A stretch of 34,250 bases of DNA, taken from positions 1-34,250 of the forward strand of contig DATIPA010000220.1 of the NCBI GenBank assembly GCA_035472475.1, given 5' to 3'. Below, in pieces: positions 8,146-17,212 of the stretch (positions are counted from its first letter, which is position 1; every line of letters begins with the position of its first letter). Below the pieces are notes generated by a model. That model saw only the letters and a program-made list of their open reading frames with translations, was not told the DNA's origin and searched no databases. This stretch comes from JAFAXD01 sp035472475. GTDB lineage: Bacteria; Pseudomonadota; Alphaproteobacteria; Rhizobiales; Xanthobacteraceae. The translations under genes and the position numbers were made by a program.

Positions 8146-9765
8146 TCAGCGTGCGCCTTCGATCTCGGCCTTGACCGCGTCGAGCGCGTCAGGAGTGTCG
8201 ACGTCGACGAGCGCAGCCTTGTCGGCGGGCACTTCGACTACGGCCTCCTGATAGCCGGCGATCAAATGACGCGCGCCGACATCGCCATCGAGGCTCGCGA
8301 GATCGGGAAAGAAGCGGCGCGACCAAACCACCGGATTGCCGCGCTTGCCCGCGATGGTTGGAACCACAACCAGAGCGCCGCGCTCGGGGTCGAACGCGGC
8401 GATCAGACGGTTGATCAGATCCGCATCGACATGCGGCATGTCGCCAAGGCACACGATGGTGCCATCGACGTCAGCCGGCAGCGCCGCGATACCCGCCTTG
8501 AGCGAGGTTGACAGGCCATCGGCGAAGTTCTGGTTGTGTAGGAACTCCACCGCGAGCCCGCTCAGGGCGGCCTCCACCCGATCGCGCTGATGGCCCGTGA
8601 TCACGATCACCGGGCGAGCCCGCGATCTGAGCACCTCTTCGACCACGATACGCACCATCGGCCGTCCACCGATGTCGGCCAGCAGTTTGTTGGGTCCCCC
8701 CATCCGGGTGGACCGGCCGGCGGCGAGCACGATCGCTGCCACACGCCGGCCTGCGGCGCCGGCGTTCGCGCGCGGCTGCGGCCGCGTCACGATCTCCATC
8801 AGCAATCCGCCGACGCCCATGCTGACGATGTCATGGCGGGTCACGTCGAGCCCGCACAACAGCCGCGCCAGCACCCAGTCGAAGCCATTTTCCTTGGGCG
8901 AGCGTGCGCAGCCCGGCGCGCCCAGCACCGCGCGCCCGCCAACCGAGCCGATCAGCATCAGATTGCCGGGGTCGACCGGCATGCCGAAATGCTCGACCCG
9001 ACCGCTGGCCGCTTCGATCGCCGCCGGGATGACATCGCGCCGATCCGCGATCGCGGATGCACCAAAAATCAGCACGAGTTCGGCGCCGGCCGCGAGCGTT
9101 TCATTCAAAGCCTTGGTAAGCGCGGTGGCGTCGTGCGGCACGCGCCGCTCCGCAATGATGCTCGCCCCGGCCGGAGCTAATCGATCGGCGGTCACGCGCA
9201 AGGTCTTTTCGATGACCTTGTCGGCGAGGCCAGGCAGCACGGTCGAAATGATGCCGACGCGCTTGATTGTGTAGGGCGCCACCCGCACCAACGGCCGGGC
9301 GGTGCGCGCGACGCTTACCGCGTTGTCGCGGGCTGCGCCGGCCACCGCGAACGGGATGATCTTGACGGTCGCAACCATCTTGCCGGGCACGACCGGCGCA
9401 TAGGCGCCCAGCGTAGCGAGGGTGATGTCGGGATCGACTTCGTTGAGGCAATCGATCGCGCCGCGGTCCACGACCAGCACGCCGCCGAATTCCGCGAACA
9501 AATTGGCGCGGCCGGTGAAAGCGGGGTCCACCCTGACGCCCTCGCCCGCCACCGCCGCCGCGATCTCGCCGGCGGCTTCGTCTTCAGAAATATCGCCAGG
9601 CTCGAGCCGAGCCACCGTGATGGCTGCAATCCCAGCCTTGGTCAGCGCCTCGATCTCGGCCTCGCCCACAAGCGTGCCCTTCTTGAGCACTAGGCCATCC
9701 TTGCGGATCGAGTGCACGACGATGCCGCCAAGAGCTTGTGCCGGCGCGACCGAGCCGAACTTCAC
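8146..9765 (-). CDS. Molybdopterin-binding / MobA-like nucleotidyltransferase fusion
   Basis: A two-domain protein of 539 residues for the molybdenum cofactor. Residues about 1-335 resemble MoeA/CinA-type molybdopterin-binding proteins (VKFGSVAPAQALGG near the start, FGASAIADRRDVIPAAIEAA and GMPVDPGNL later). Residues about 340-539 form an NTP-transferase domain with the nucleotide motif IVLAAGRSTRMGGPNKL, then CLGDMPHVD and GKRGNPVVW. The second half is like MocA/MobA, which attach CMP or GMP to the cofactor; MocA makes the cytosine form used by xanthine-oxidase-family enzymes, fitting the coxSLM genes here. I chose the GTG at 9765 because it overlaps the XdhC stop by four bases (GTGA). The reading frame stays open to 10503, but that part lies over the XdhC gene. 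It is the last gene of the minus-strand locus. Confidence 0.87.
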   Translation of the reverse strand: MKFGSVAPAQALGGIVVHSIRKDGLVLKKGTLVGEAEIEALTKAGIAAITVARLEPGDISEDEAAGEIAAAVAGEGVRVDPAFTGRANLFAEFGGVLVVDRGAIDCLNEVDPDITLATLGAYAPVVPGKMVATVKIIPFAVAGAARDNAVSVARTARPLVRVAPYTIKRVGIISTVLPGLADKVIEKTLRVTADRLAPAGASIIAERRVPHDATALTKALNETLAAGAELVLIFGASAIADRRDVIPAAIEAASGRVEHFGMPVDPGNLMLIGSVGGRAVLGAPGCARSPKENGFDWVLARLLCGLDVTRHDIVSMGVGGLLMEIVTRPQPRANAGAAGRRVAAIVLAAGRSTRMGGPNKLLADIGGRPMVRIVVEEVLRSRARPVIVITGHQRDRVEAALSGLAVEFLHNQNFADGLSTSLKAGIAALPADVDGTIVCLGDMPHVDADLINRLIAAFDPERGALVVVPTIAGKRGNPVVWSRRFFPDLASLDGDVGARHLIAGYQEAVVEVPADKAALVDVDTPDALDAVKAEIEGAR

Positions 9766-10454
9766 GGCGACGGCTCCGCGGGCAATCGCAACCGCGCCGT
9801 CATCTGGCCAAGAATCGCGACGGCGATTTCCGGCGGCGACACGGCGCCGATCGCAAGCCCGATCGGCGCATGAATGCGCGCGAGCCCGGCGTCGCTCGCG
9901 CCTTGTGCCTTCAGGCGCTCGAGCCGTCGGCCATGCGTTTTCCGGGAGCCGAGTGCACCTATGTAAAAGCAGTCGCGCGCGAGCGCGTGCAGCAACGCCG
10001 GATCGTCGATCTTGGGATCGTGCGTGAGGGCCACGAACGCCGTGTAGCGATCGATCGCGAGCGGCGGCAACGCGACATCCGGCCATTCTGGAATGAGCTT
10101 CACGTCGGGGAAGCGTTCGGGCGTCGCAAACGCGGTGCGCGGATCGACGATGGTCACGTCGTAACCGAGCAGGCCGGCCATCGGGGCCAACGCCTGGCTG
10201 ATGTGCACCGCTCCGGTAATGACGAGTCGCGGCGGCGGGACGTAGGCCGTCACGAATACCTTGCCGTGCGGCGTTTCCTCCATGCCGCTCTTGCCGCTGC
10301 GCAGGTGCGCTTCGAGCACGGCCCGCAGCGGATCTCCCGCAATGTCCGCGGCCTTGATCAGCCGCTGGTCGCCGCTCGCCTCGTCGGTGACGACGAATAC
10401 GGCCCGGCGCGCCGCCCGCTCGGCATTGAGGACCTTGAGGATATCGAGCCGCAT
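9762..10454 (-). CDS. XdhC family protein, C-terminal (Rossmann) half
   Basis: A 230-residue protein equal to the NAD-binding-like C-terminal domain of XdhC/CoxI, the chaperone that carries and inserts sulfurated molybdenum cofactor into xanthine-dehydrogenase-family enzymes. Visible features are LVITGAVHISQALAPMAGLL (Rossmann start, about 77-96), VTIVDPRTAFATPERFP, AFVALTHDPKIDDPAL, and the conserved FYIGALGSRKTHGRRLERL (about 168-186) with GLAIGAVSPPEIAVAILGQM near the end. The usual N-terminal CoxI domain is missing and is encoded by the gene just upstream, 6 bases away. So this is a two-gene XdhC, and the halves presumably act together. The stop overlaps the start of the molybdopterin-binding fusion gene. 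Confidence 0.88.
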   Translation of the reverse strand: MRLDILKVLNAERAARRAVFVVTDEASGDQRLIKAADIAGDPLRAVLEAHLRSGKSGMEETPHGKVFVTAYVPPPRLVITGAVHISQALAPMAGLLGYDVTIVDPRTAFATPERFPDVKLIPEWPDVALPPLAIDRYTAFVALTHDPKIDDPALLHALARDCFYIGALGSRKTHGRRLERLKAQGASDAGLARIHAPIGLAIGAVSPPEIAVAILGQMTARLRLPAEPSP

Positions 10455-10460
10455 GAAGTC

Positions 10461-10784
10461 CTAGTCGATCTTCTCGACGTAAACCCGGATGGTGCCGCCG
10501 CACGACAGCCCGACCTTCCAGGCGGTCTCATCGGCGACGCCGAATTCGAGCGTCTTGGGTTTGCCCGATTCGATCACGTCGATGGCCTCCGCCACGACCG
10601 CGCCTTCCACGCAGCCACCCGAAACCGAACCGAGAAAGTTCCCCTGATCGTCAATCACCAGGTTGGAGCCGACCGGGCGGGGAGCGGACCCCCAGGTTTC
10701 GACCACGGTTGCGAGCGCTACGCCGCGGCCGTCACGCCGCCAATCCTCGGCTGCTTTGAGAATGTCGTCATCACGTGCCAACAT
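10461..10784 (-). CDS. XdhC/CoxI family protein, N-terminal half
   Basis: A 107-residue protein made only of the XdhC_CoxI N-terminal domain. It contains GVALATVVETWGSAPRPVGS (about 23-42), GNFLGSVSGGCVEGAV (about 48-63) with its conserved Cys, and a closing VGLSCGGTIRVYVEKID with a second conserved Cys. Those cysteines are thought to help hold the molybdenum cofactor. GGAGG stands 6 bases before the ATG. The next gene encodes the matching Rossmann half 6 bases downstream. No frameshift is needed to explain the split: each half has its own start, stop and, for this one, a strong ribosome binding site. Confidence 0.9.
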   Translation of the reverse strand: MLARDDDILKAAEDWRRDGRGVALATVVETWGSAPRPVGSNLVIDDQGNFLGSVSGGCVEGAVVAEAIDVIESGKPKTLEFGVADETAWKVGLSCGGTIRVYVEKID

Positions 10785-10855
10785 GTGAACCTCCGGATGT
10801 CCCCGCTAAAATATGGTTCGCGTCGGCCGGCTCGGCAACGACGGAGCACCCGTGT

Positions 10856-12061
10856 TCAAGCCACCTTGCGCAGCCATGCTTGGCCTTCCTGTGTCCTGGT
10901 GCCGGGCCCCGAGAGCGACCCGACAAGGTCGGTCAGCGAATCGAGATTGTGAACCGGCCGGAACTCGTCGACATGGGGCAACATCGCCTGCACCCCCTTG
11001 GCTTTGGCTTCAAACCCCTCATACCGCAGTAACGGATTGAGCCAGATCAGCCGGCGGCACGAGCGATGCAGCCGGTCGATCTCGAACGCGAGCCGGTCAT
11101 CCGGATCGCGCTCGAGCCCGTCGGTGATCAGCAGCACGATCGCTCCCTGAGTCAGCACGCGACGCGCCCAAAGCTTGTTGAACATGTGCAGCGAGGTCGC
11201 AATCCGGGTGCCGCCGGACCAGTCGAGAACCTGGGCCGAGCACGAGGCCAGCGCTTCATCCGGATCCTTGGCCTTGAGCGCGCGCGTGACGTTGGTCAGG
11301 CGCGTACCAAACAAAAACGAATGCACGCGCTTGCGCGCATCGGTGACCGCATGCAGGAAATGCAGAAACAACCGGGTGTAATCGGTCATCGAGCCCGAAA
11401 TATCGAGCAGCGCTACCAGCGGCGGGATCTTGGTTTTCGGCCCGCGGTACTTGAGGTCGATGAGCGCGCCGCCGCCCTTGAGGCTTGAGCGTAGCGTGCG
11501 GCGCATATCGACGATCCGACCGTGGCGGTCGGGCGCAAGCCTGCGCGATTTCATCTCGTCGAGCGGCAGCACCAACCGCTTGATTGCAAGCTTGGCGGCG
11601 GCGATCTCTGCCGCCGTCATCTGCGCGAAATCCTTTTTCTGCAGCACCTCCTGATCCGAGACCGTGAGGCGCATGTCGATCTCGAGCTCGCGCACATCCT
11701 GCTGAAGTTTGTCGCTCAACCCGGAGAATACCGCTTCTTGCACGCGCTGCGCCCCGGCCTTGGGCTGCTCTGGCTCGGTGCCCGGAACCTGCGGCAGCGT
11801 CATGCCGAGAAGTTGTTCGAGGTAGCCACGCCGCTTGAAGAAGATCCGAAAAGCCTGGTCGAACAGAATCGAGTGCTCGTGGCGATTCACGAACACCGCA
11901 TGCAGCGTCCAATAAAAATCGTCGCGGGTGCCGACGCCGGCGGTCTCGACCGCCGCCAACGCATCAAGCACGGCACCTGGCCCTACCGGGATGCCCGCGG
12001 CGCGCAGAGCGCGCGCAAAGTAAACGATGTTTTCGGCCAATCGGCCGTCCGCTGCGCTCAT
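10856..12061 (-). CDS. coxE: CoxE-like von Willebrand factor A domain protein
   Basis: A 401-residue soluble VWA protein of the CoxE family. It pairs with MoxR/CoxD ATPases, which in Oligotropha help mature the active site of CO dehydrogenase. The N-terminal part (about 1-190) is helical (ENIVYFARALRAAGIPVGPG), followed by SLKGGGALIDLKYRG and the VWA domain from about residue 215. The metal-ion-dependent adhesion site motif is clear: LLDISGSM (DxSxS), with later VLLITDGLERDPDDRL supplying the third site. The family ending RLIWLNPLLRYEGFEAKAKG is present. It begins 5 bases after the stop of the MoxR gene, so the two are coupled. A 71-base gap separates it from the XdhC genes. The partner enzyme is most probably the coxSLM product upstream. 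Confidence 0.9.
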   Translation of the reverse strand: MSAADGRLAENIVYFARALRAAGIPVGPGAVLDALAAVETAGVGTRDDFYWTLHAVFVNRHEHSILFDQAFRIFFKRRGYLEQLLGMTLPQVPGTEPEQPKAGAQRVQEAVFSGLSDKLQQDVRELEIDMRLTVSDQEVLQKKDFAQMTAAEIAAAKLAIKRLVLPLDEMKSRRLAPDRHGRIVDMRRTLRSSLKGGGALIDLKYRGPKTKIPPLVALLDISGSMTDYTRLFLHFLHAVTDARKRVHSFLFGTRLTNVTRALKAKDPDEALASCSAQVLDWSGGTRIATSLHMFNKLWARRVLTQGAIVLLITDGLERDPDDRLAFEIDRLHRSCRRLIWLNPLLRYEGFEAKAKGVQAMLPHVDEFRPVHNLDSLTDLVGSLSGPGTRTQEGQAWLRKVA

Positions 12062-12066
12062 CGGCG

Positions 12067-12993
<927 letters not shown>

Positions 12994-13007
12994 AAAAAGA
13001 ACCTTCT

Positions 13008-13025
13008 CCCCGCCGGCTGGCGGGG
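13008..13025 (-). promoter_or_regulatory. GC-rich hairpin in the leader of the MoxR gene
   Basis: A perfect 7-base-pair stem (CCCCGCC / GGCGGGG) with a 4-base loop stands just upstream of the AGAAGG ribosome binding site and the GTG start of the MoxR gene. Read on the minus strand, a T-rich stretch (TTCTTTTT) follows about 6 bases after the stem, so it could act as a leaky terminator after coxM or as a leader hairpin controlling translation. Which one holds cannot be told from sequence. Confidence 0.35.
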
Positions 13026-13047
13026 CAAACCTATGGAACCGGCAGGT

Positions 13048-13075
13048 GATATAAGCCCGAACACCGCGAGTTCAA
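13048..13075 (-). promoter_or_regulatory. Predicted promoter for the MoxR-coxE genes
   Basis: On the minus strand a -35-like TTGAAC (13075-13070) and a -10-like TATATC (13053-13048) are separated by 16 bases, ending 54 bases before the MoxR start codon. The region lies in the 170-base gap after coxM, where no gene is seen. The match to sigma-70 elements is good but unproven. Confidence 0.4.
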
Positions 13076-13163
13076 AATCCGCAAGCAGGTATCCGCCATA
13101 CGTTCGGCGGGGCACCAGGCTCTCAACCCGCCGCCGCCTGCCGTTTGGGTCGGCCGTTGCGCT

Positions 13164-13979
13164 TTAGTCCTCCCCGCCCTTTTCCAGCGCGGCCGCGACT
13201 GCCCGGCGGGCGCACACGCCAACCAGATGGGCGCGGTATTCGGTGCTGCCATGGATATCACTTGACATGCCATCCGCCGGGACGGTGAGACCCTCCAGCG
13301 ACTTGGGCGAGAAACGCTTCTTGAGCGCTTCCTCGAATGACGGAACGCGGAACACGCCGGATGCGCCTGCTCCGGTCACCGCGACCCTGATCTCCGACGG
13401 ACGTTTTGCCGCAAAGACCCCGACCAGTGCGAAGCGCGAGGCCTGGTTGCGAAACTTGTAGTACCCCGCCTTCTTGGGGATCGGGAACGTGACCTTGGTG
13501 ATGATCTCGTTCGGCTCGAGCGCCGTCTCAAACAGACCCTTGAAGAACTCGTCGGCGACGATCTTGCGCTTGTTGGTGACGATGGTCGCACCCAAACCGA
13601 GGCACGCGGCCGGGTAGTCGGCGTTCGGATCGTTGTTGGCAATCGAGCCGCCGATCGTGCCGCGGTGGCGGACCGCAGGATCACCAATCAGGCCGGCGAG
13701 ATAGGCGAGCGCCGGAATCGCTTTCTGCACGACCTCCGAATTGGCCACGTCGTTGTGCCGGGCCATCGCACCGATCGTTACCGAACGTCCGGCCTGCGTG
13801 ATGTCGGCCATGCCCTCGACTTCGCCGAGGTCGATGATGTTGGATGGCGACGCGAGCCGCTGCTTCATGGTCGGCAGCAGTGTCTGTCCGCCGGCCAGGA
13901 GTTTTGCCTCCTCGAGCTTTTCCAGCATGTTGGCGGCGTGCCGCAAGCCGGTGGCACGGTGATAGGTGAAAGCGTACAT
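13164..13979 (-). CDS. coxM: FAD-binding medium subunit of a molybdenum hydroxylase (CoxM-like)
   Basis: The flavoprotein subunit that passes electrons from the iron-sulfur subunit to an acceptor. Length (271 residues) is near the usual 270-290. The two FAD-binding motifs of the family are present: AGGQTLLPTMKQRL (about 31-44; AGGHSLLPMMK in CO dehydrogenase) and TIGGSIANNDPNADYPAA (about 109-126). The C-terminal domain holds the typical ALVGVFAAKR and ends in the HGSTEYRAHLVGVCARRAV segment. It lies 12 bases after coxL, in the order S-L-M, which is the order usually seen for form II clusters; form I is M-S-L. A 170-base gap to the MoxR gene follows. Confidence 0.92.
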   Translation of the reverse strand: MYAFTYHRATGLRHAANMLEKLEEAKLLAGGQTLLPTMKQRLASPSNIIDLGEVEGMADITQAGRSVTIGAMARHNDVANSEVVQKAIPALAYLAGLIGDPAVRHRGTIGGSIANNDPNADYPAACLGLGATIVTNKRKIVADEFFKGLFETALEPNEIITKVTFPIPKKAGYYKFRNQASRFALVGVFAAKRPSEIRVAVTGAGASGVFRVPSFEEALKKRFSPKSLEGLTVPADGMSSDIHGSTEYRAHLVGVCARRAVAAALEKGGED

Positions 13980-13991
13980 GCAAGCCTCCGT

Positions 13992-16361
13992 TTATTCCGC
14001 CGCCGCGCGGCTCTTGTTGCGTTTCTGCAGCGCGCTCCAGACCACCGCCGGCGTCGCCGGCATGTCGATCTTCTCGGTCCCAAGCGCATCGGTAATCGCG
14101 TTCATCACCGCCGCCGGCGCCGCGATCGCGCCGGCCTCGCCGCATCCTTTGATGCCGAGCGGGTTCGACGGACATTTGGTGACCGTCATGTCGACCTTGA
14201 GCGAGGGCAAATTATCTGCTCGCGGCATGGCGTAGTCCATGTAGGACCCGGTCACGAGCTGCCCGTTGTCGTTGTAGACGGTGTGCTCGAGCAGAGCCTG
14301 GCCGACGCCTTGGGCGACGCCGCCGTGCACCTGACCTTCGACAATCATCGGATTGATGACGGTTCCGAAATCGTCGACCGCGGTCCAACCAACGATGCTG
14401 GTTTCTCCGGTGTCGGTGTCGATCTCGACCTCGCAGATGTGACACCCGGCTGGGAACGTGAAGTTGGTCGGATCGTAGAACGCGGCTTCCTTCAAGCCTG
14501 GTTCAATCTCGCTGGTCGGGAACTTGTGCGCCACGTAGGCAGCGAGCGCGAGCTCGCCCCAGGCAACCGATTTGTCGGTGCCGGCGACGGTGAACTTGCC
14601 GTCCTTGAAAACGATGTCGCCCTCGGCGGCCTCGAGCAGATGCGCGGCGATCTTCTTGGCCTTGGCCTCGACCTTGTCGAGCGCCTTCACGATCGCCGAC
14701 ATGCCCACTGCGCCGGAGCGGGAGCCATAGGTGCCCATGCCGAACTGCACCTTGTCGGTGTCGCCGTGGACGACGGTCACCTGGTCGATCGAGATGCCGA
14801 GGCGTTCGGCGACCAGCTGGGCAAACGTGGTCTCGTGACCCTGGCCGTGCTGATGGCAGCCGGTCAAAAGTTCGACCGAGCCTGTTGGGTTGACCCGCAC
14901 CTCGGCCGATTCCCACAGCCCTACTCCGGCGCCAAGCTGGCCGACGAGCGCCGACGGCGCCACGCCGCACGCCTCGATGTAGGTCGCAAAACCGATCCCG
15001 CGCAGCTTTCCGAGCTTCTCGGACTCGCGCTTGCGTTTGCCGAAACCCTTGTAGTCGTGAAGCTGCAGCGCTTTCGCCAACGAAGCATTGTAGTCGCCGG
15101 CGTCGTAGAGCGAGGCGACCGATGTCTGATAGGGGAAGCTCTTGACGAAGTTCTTCCTGCGCAAATCAGCCGACTCGATGCTGAGCTCGCGCGCCGCGGC
15201 TTCCACCAATCTTTCGACCACGTAGGTCGCCTCGGGGCGCCCGGCGCCCCGATAAGCGTCGACCGGCACGGTGTTGGTGTAGACCGCATCGACCTCGCAA
15301 TAGATGTGCGGGATCGCGTATTGGCCCGAGAGCAGGGTTGCATACAGAAACGTCGGGACCGCCGACGAGAAGGTCGACATGTAGGCGCCGAGATTGGCGA
15401 CGGTATGCACCCTAAGGCCCGTGATCTTGTTGTCAGCATCGAACGCCATCTCGGCCCTGGTGACGTGATCGCGACCGTGCGCGTCGGAGATGAAGCTCTC
15501 CGAGCGTTCCGCGGTCCATTTCACCGGGCGATTGAACTTGCGCGCCGCCCACAGGCAGACGACCTCTTCCGGATAAATGAAGATCTTGGAGCCGAAACCG
15601 CCGCCGACGTCCGGCGCGATCACGCGCAGCTTGTTTTCGGGCGCCATGCCCACAAACGCCGAGATGACGAGTCGCGCCACGTGCGGATTCTGGGTCGCAT
15701 TCCAGAGCGTGAGACTCTCGCTGCCGGAGTCGTACTCGGCCAACGCCGCACGCGGCTCCATTGCATTCGGGACCAGGCGGTTGTTGACGAACTCAAGCTT
15801 GGTGACGTGCTGGGCCGCCTTGAATGCGGCCGCGGTCGCATCAGCGTCTCCGAGATGCCAGTTGTAGATCGTGTTGTGCGGAGCGATGTCGTGGATCTGG
15901 GGAGCGCCCTTGGCTGCCGCTTTCGCCGGATCGACCACTGACGGCATGACCTCGTAGTCGATGACGACTTTCTCGGCCGCGTCCTTGGCTTGCGCCAGCG
16001 TTTCCGCGATCACGACCGCGACCGGGTCGCCCACGTGGCAGGCTTTGCCGACGGCGAGCGCCGGATGCGGTGCCATCTTCATCGGCGAGCCGTCCTTCGA
16101 CAGCACGGTCCAGCCGCAGATCAAGCCACCAAGCTTGCTCTCGGCGAACTCCGCCCCGGTGGCGACTGCGACCACGCCCGGCATGGCGGCCGCCGCCTTG
16201 GTATCGATGCGTTTGAGCTTGGCGTGCGCGTGCGGCGAGCGGATGAAGTAGATGTGCGTCTGACCGGGCCGGCTGACGTCGTCGGTGTATTGACCCTTGC
16301 CGGTGATGAATCGGAGATCTTCCTTGCGGCGCACCGCTGCGCCGATTCCGGTAGCACTCAT
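13992..16361 (-). CDS. coxL: Molybdopterin-binding large subunit, form II CoxL-like molybdenum hydroxylase
   Basis: Catalytic subunit of 789 residues in the xanthine oxidase/CO dehydrogenase family. The N-terminal a/b-hammerhead domain (about 15-130) begins IGAAVRRKEDLRFITGKGQY. The molybdopterin-binding part holds DVGGGFGSK (about 250), GCHQHGQGHETTF and GTYGSRSGAVG. The active-site loop reads AYRGAGR at residues 369-375, the form II signature; true CO dehydrogenases of form I have AYxCSFR with the copper-binding Cys. The catalytic Glu is about residue 742 in KGCGEAGAIAAP. Form II enzymes have rarely been shown to oxidise CO at useful rates, and many probably act on other small carbonyl or N-heterocyclic compounds. 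A strong GGGAGGAAG stands before the ATG. It follows coxS by 44 bases. Confidence 0.93.
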   Translation of the reverse strand: MSATGIGAAVRRKEDLRFITGKGQYTDDVSRPGQTHIYFIRSPHAHAKLKRIDTKAAAAMPGVVAVATGAEFAESKLGGLICGWTVLSKDGSPMKMAPHPALAVGKACHVGDPVAVVIAETLAQAKDAAEKVVIDYEVMPSVVDPAKAAAKGAPQIHDIAPHNTIYNWHLGDADATAAAFKAAQHVTKLEFVNNRLVPNAMEPRAALAEYDSGSESLTLWNATQNPHVARLVISAFVGMAPENKLRVIAPDVGGGFGSKIFIYPEEVVCLWAARKFNRPVKWTAERSESFISDAHGRDHVTRAEMAFDADNKITGLRVHTVANLGAYMSTFSSAVPTFLYATLLSGQYAIPHIYCEVDAVYTNTVPVDAYRGAGRPEATYVVERLVEAAARELSIESADLRRKNFVKSFPYQTSVASLYDAGDYNASLAKALQLHDYKGFGKRKRESEKLGKLRGIGFATYIEACGVAPSALVGQLGAGVGLWESAEVRVNPTGSVELLTGCHQHGQGHETTFAQLVAERLGISIDQVTVVHGDTDKVQFGMGTYGSRSGAVGMSAIVKALDKVEAKAKKIAAHLLEAAEGDIVFKDGKFTVAGTDKSVAWGELALAAYVAHKFPTSEIEPGLKEAAFYDPTNFTFPAGCHICEVEIDTDTGETSIVGWTAVDDFGTVINPMIVEGQVHGGVAQGVGQALLEHTVYNDNGQLVTGSYMDYAMPRADNLPSLKVDMTVTKCPSNPLGIKGCGEAGAIAAPAAVMNAITDALGTEKIDMPATPAVVWSALQKRNKSRAAAE

Positions 16362-16405
16362 AGCGCTTCCTCCCGGAGCTCGTTGAACCTCCCGCTTAGA
16401 CCGCT

Positions 16406-16900
16406 CTATTCGGCGGCTTGCCGTGATACGCCACTGCCCATCGCCTTGGCGCCGGCCGCAATAGCCTTCACGATGTTATGGTAGCCGGTGCAACGGCAGA
16501 TGTTGCCTTCGAGCTCTTCACGGATGGTGTGCTCCGCAAGGTTGTTCCCCTTCCGGTTCACCAGATCCACCGCGGTCAGGATCATGCCCGGAGTGCAGAA
16601 GCCACATTGCAATCCGTGGTGCTCGCGGAACGCCTCCTGCATCGGATGCAGTTGCGCGCCGTGGGCCAAGCCCTCGATGGTCAACACGTCGGCGCCTTGC
16701 GCGCTCAACGCCAGCATCGTGCAGGATTTGACCGCTTTGCCGTTGACGTGAACCACACAGGCGCCGCACTGCGACGTATCGCAACCGACATGGGTTCCGG
16801 TCAGCCGGAGGTTTTCGCGCAAAAACTGCACCAGCAGGGTGCGCGGATCGACATCAGCTTTGACGTCCTTGCCGTTCACCTTCATGGAAACACTGGGCAT
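16406..16900 (-). CDS. coxS: [2Fe-2S] small subunit of a molybdenum hydroxylase (CoxS-like)
   Basis: Electron-transfer subunit of 164 residues with two [2Fe-2S] clusters. The plant-ferredoxin-type domain supplies C40, C45, C48 and C60 (GCDTSQCGACVVHVNGKAVK then SC). The C-terminal helical domain supplies C99, C102, C135 and C137 (QCGFCTPGM and NICRCTGY). All eight ligands are present, so the gene looks fully functional. GGGAGGAG lies 6-8 bases before the ATG. It is the first gene of the minus-strand locus, and its promoter must lie in the 312-base region shared with the divergent porin gene. Confidence 0.95.
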   Translation of the reverse strand: MPSVSMKVNGKDVKADVDPRTLLVQFLRENLRLTGTHVGCDTSQCGACVVHVNGKAVKSCTMLALSAQGADVLTIEGLAHGAQLHPMQEAFREHHGLQCGFCTPGMILTAVDLVNRKGNNLAEHTIREELEGNICRCTGYHNIVKAIAAGAKAMGSGVSRQAAE

Positions 16901-17212
16901 AACGCTCCTCCCCTTCTTGCGCGCACCAATCGCCGCATTTTGACCGCTTGCCGGATCGGCCGGCCTGTCCTGACCTGAAATCCGGGCGTTTCGGCTCGTT
17001 TTTCTAGTTTGGAACCCATCGAGTGTCTACCCGTCAGGTGAGCGCGGTCAAGGGACTTGCGGGCCGAATAGTCGCCCGACTGCCGCCGGTAGTTTTGCGC
17101 GCCTCGTGCTCTGTGACGGTCGGGGCACAGTCGCCCACGATCTCCGTCCCGCCTCCGCGCGGTCACAAAATTGCAATCCCGACAATCACATGGTCGCAGG
17201 GGGCGTCCGACC
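16901..17212. other. Divergent intergenic region between coxS and the porin gene
   Basis: About 310 bases with no convincing gene. It must hold the coxS promoter (minus) and the porin promoter (plus). On the minus strand TTGACC at 17051-17046 is followed after 16 bases by TAGACA, a weak sigma-70-like pair. On the plus strand AGGGGG at 17198-17203 serves as ribosome binding site for the porin. No strong operator dyad or regulator gene was recognised. Confidence 0.4.

Noticed and set aside
13665..15941. Long plus-strand open frame (758 codons) opposite coxL and coxM
   Set aside because: Antisense shadow of well-conserved coxL/coxM; composition is His/Arg/Asp-rich without domains.
13992..16361. 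Call of aerobic CO dehydrogenase (form I)
   Set aside because: The active-site loop is AYRGAGR, not AYxCSFR, and the gene order is S-L-M; CO as substrate is not supported.
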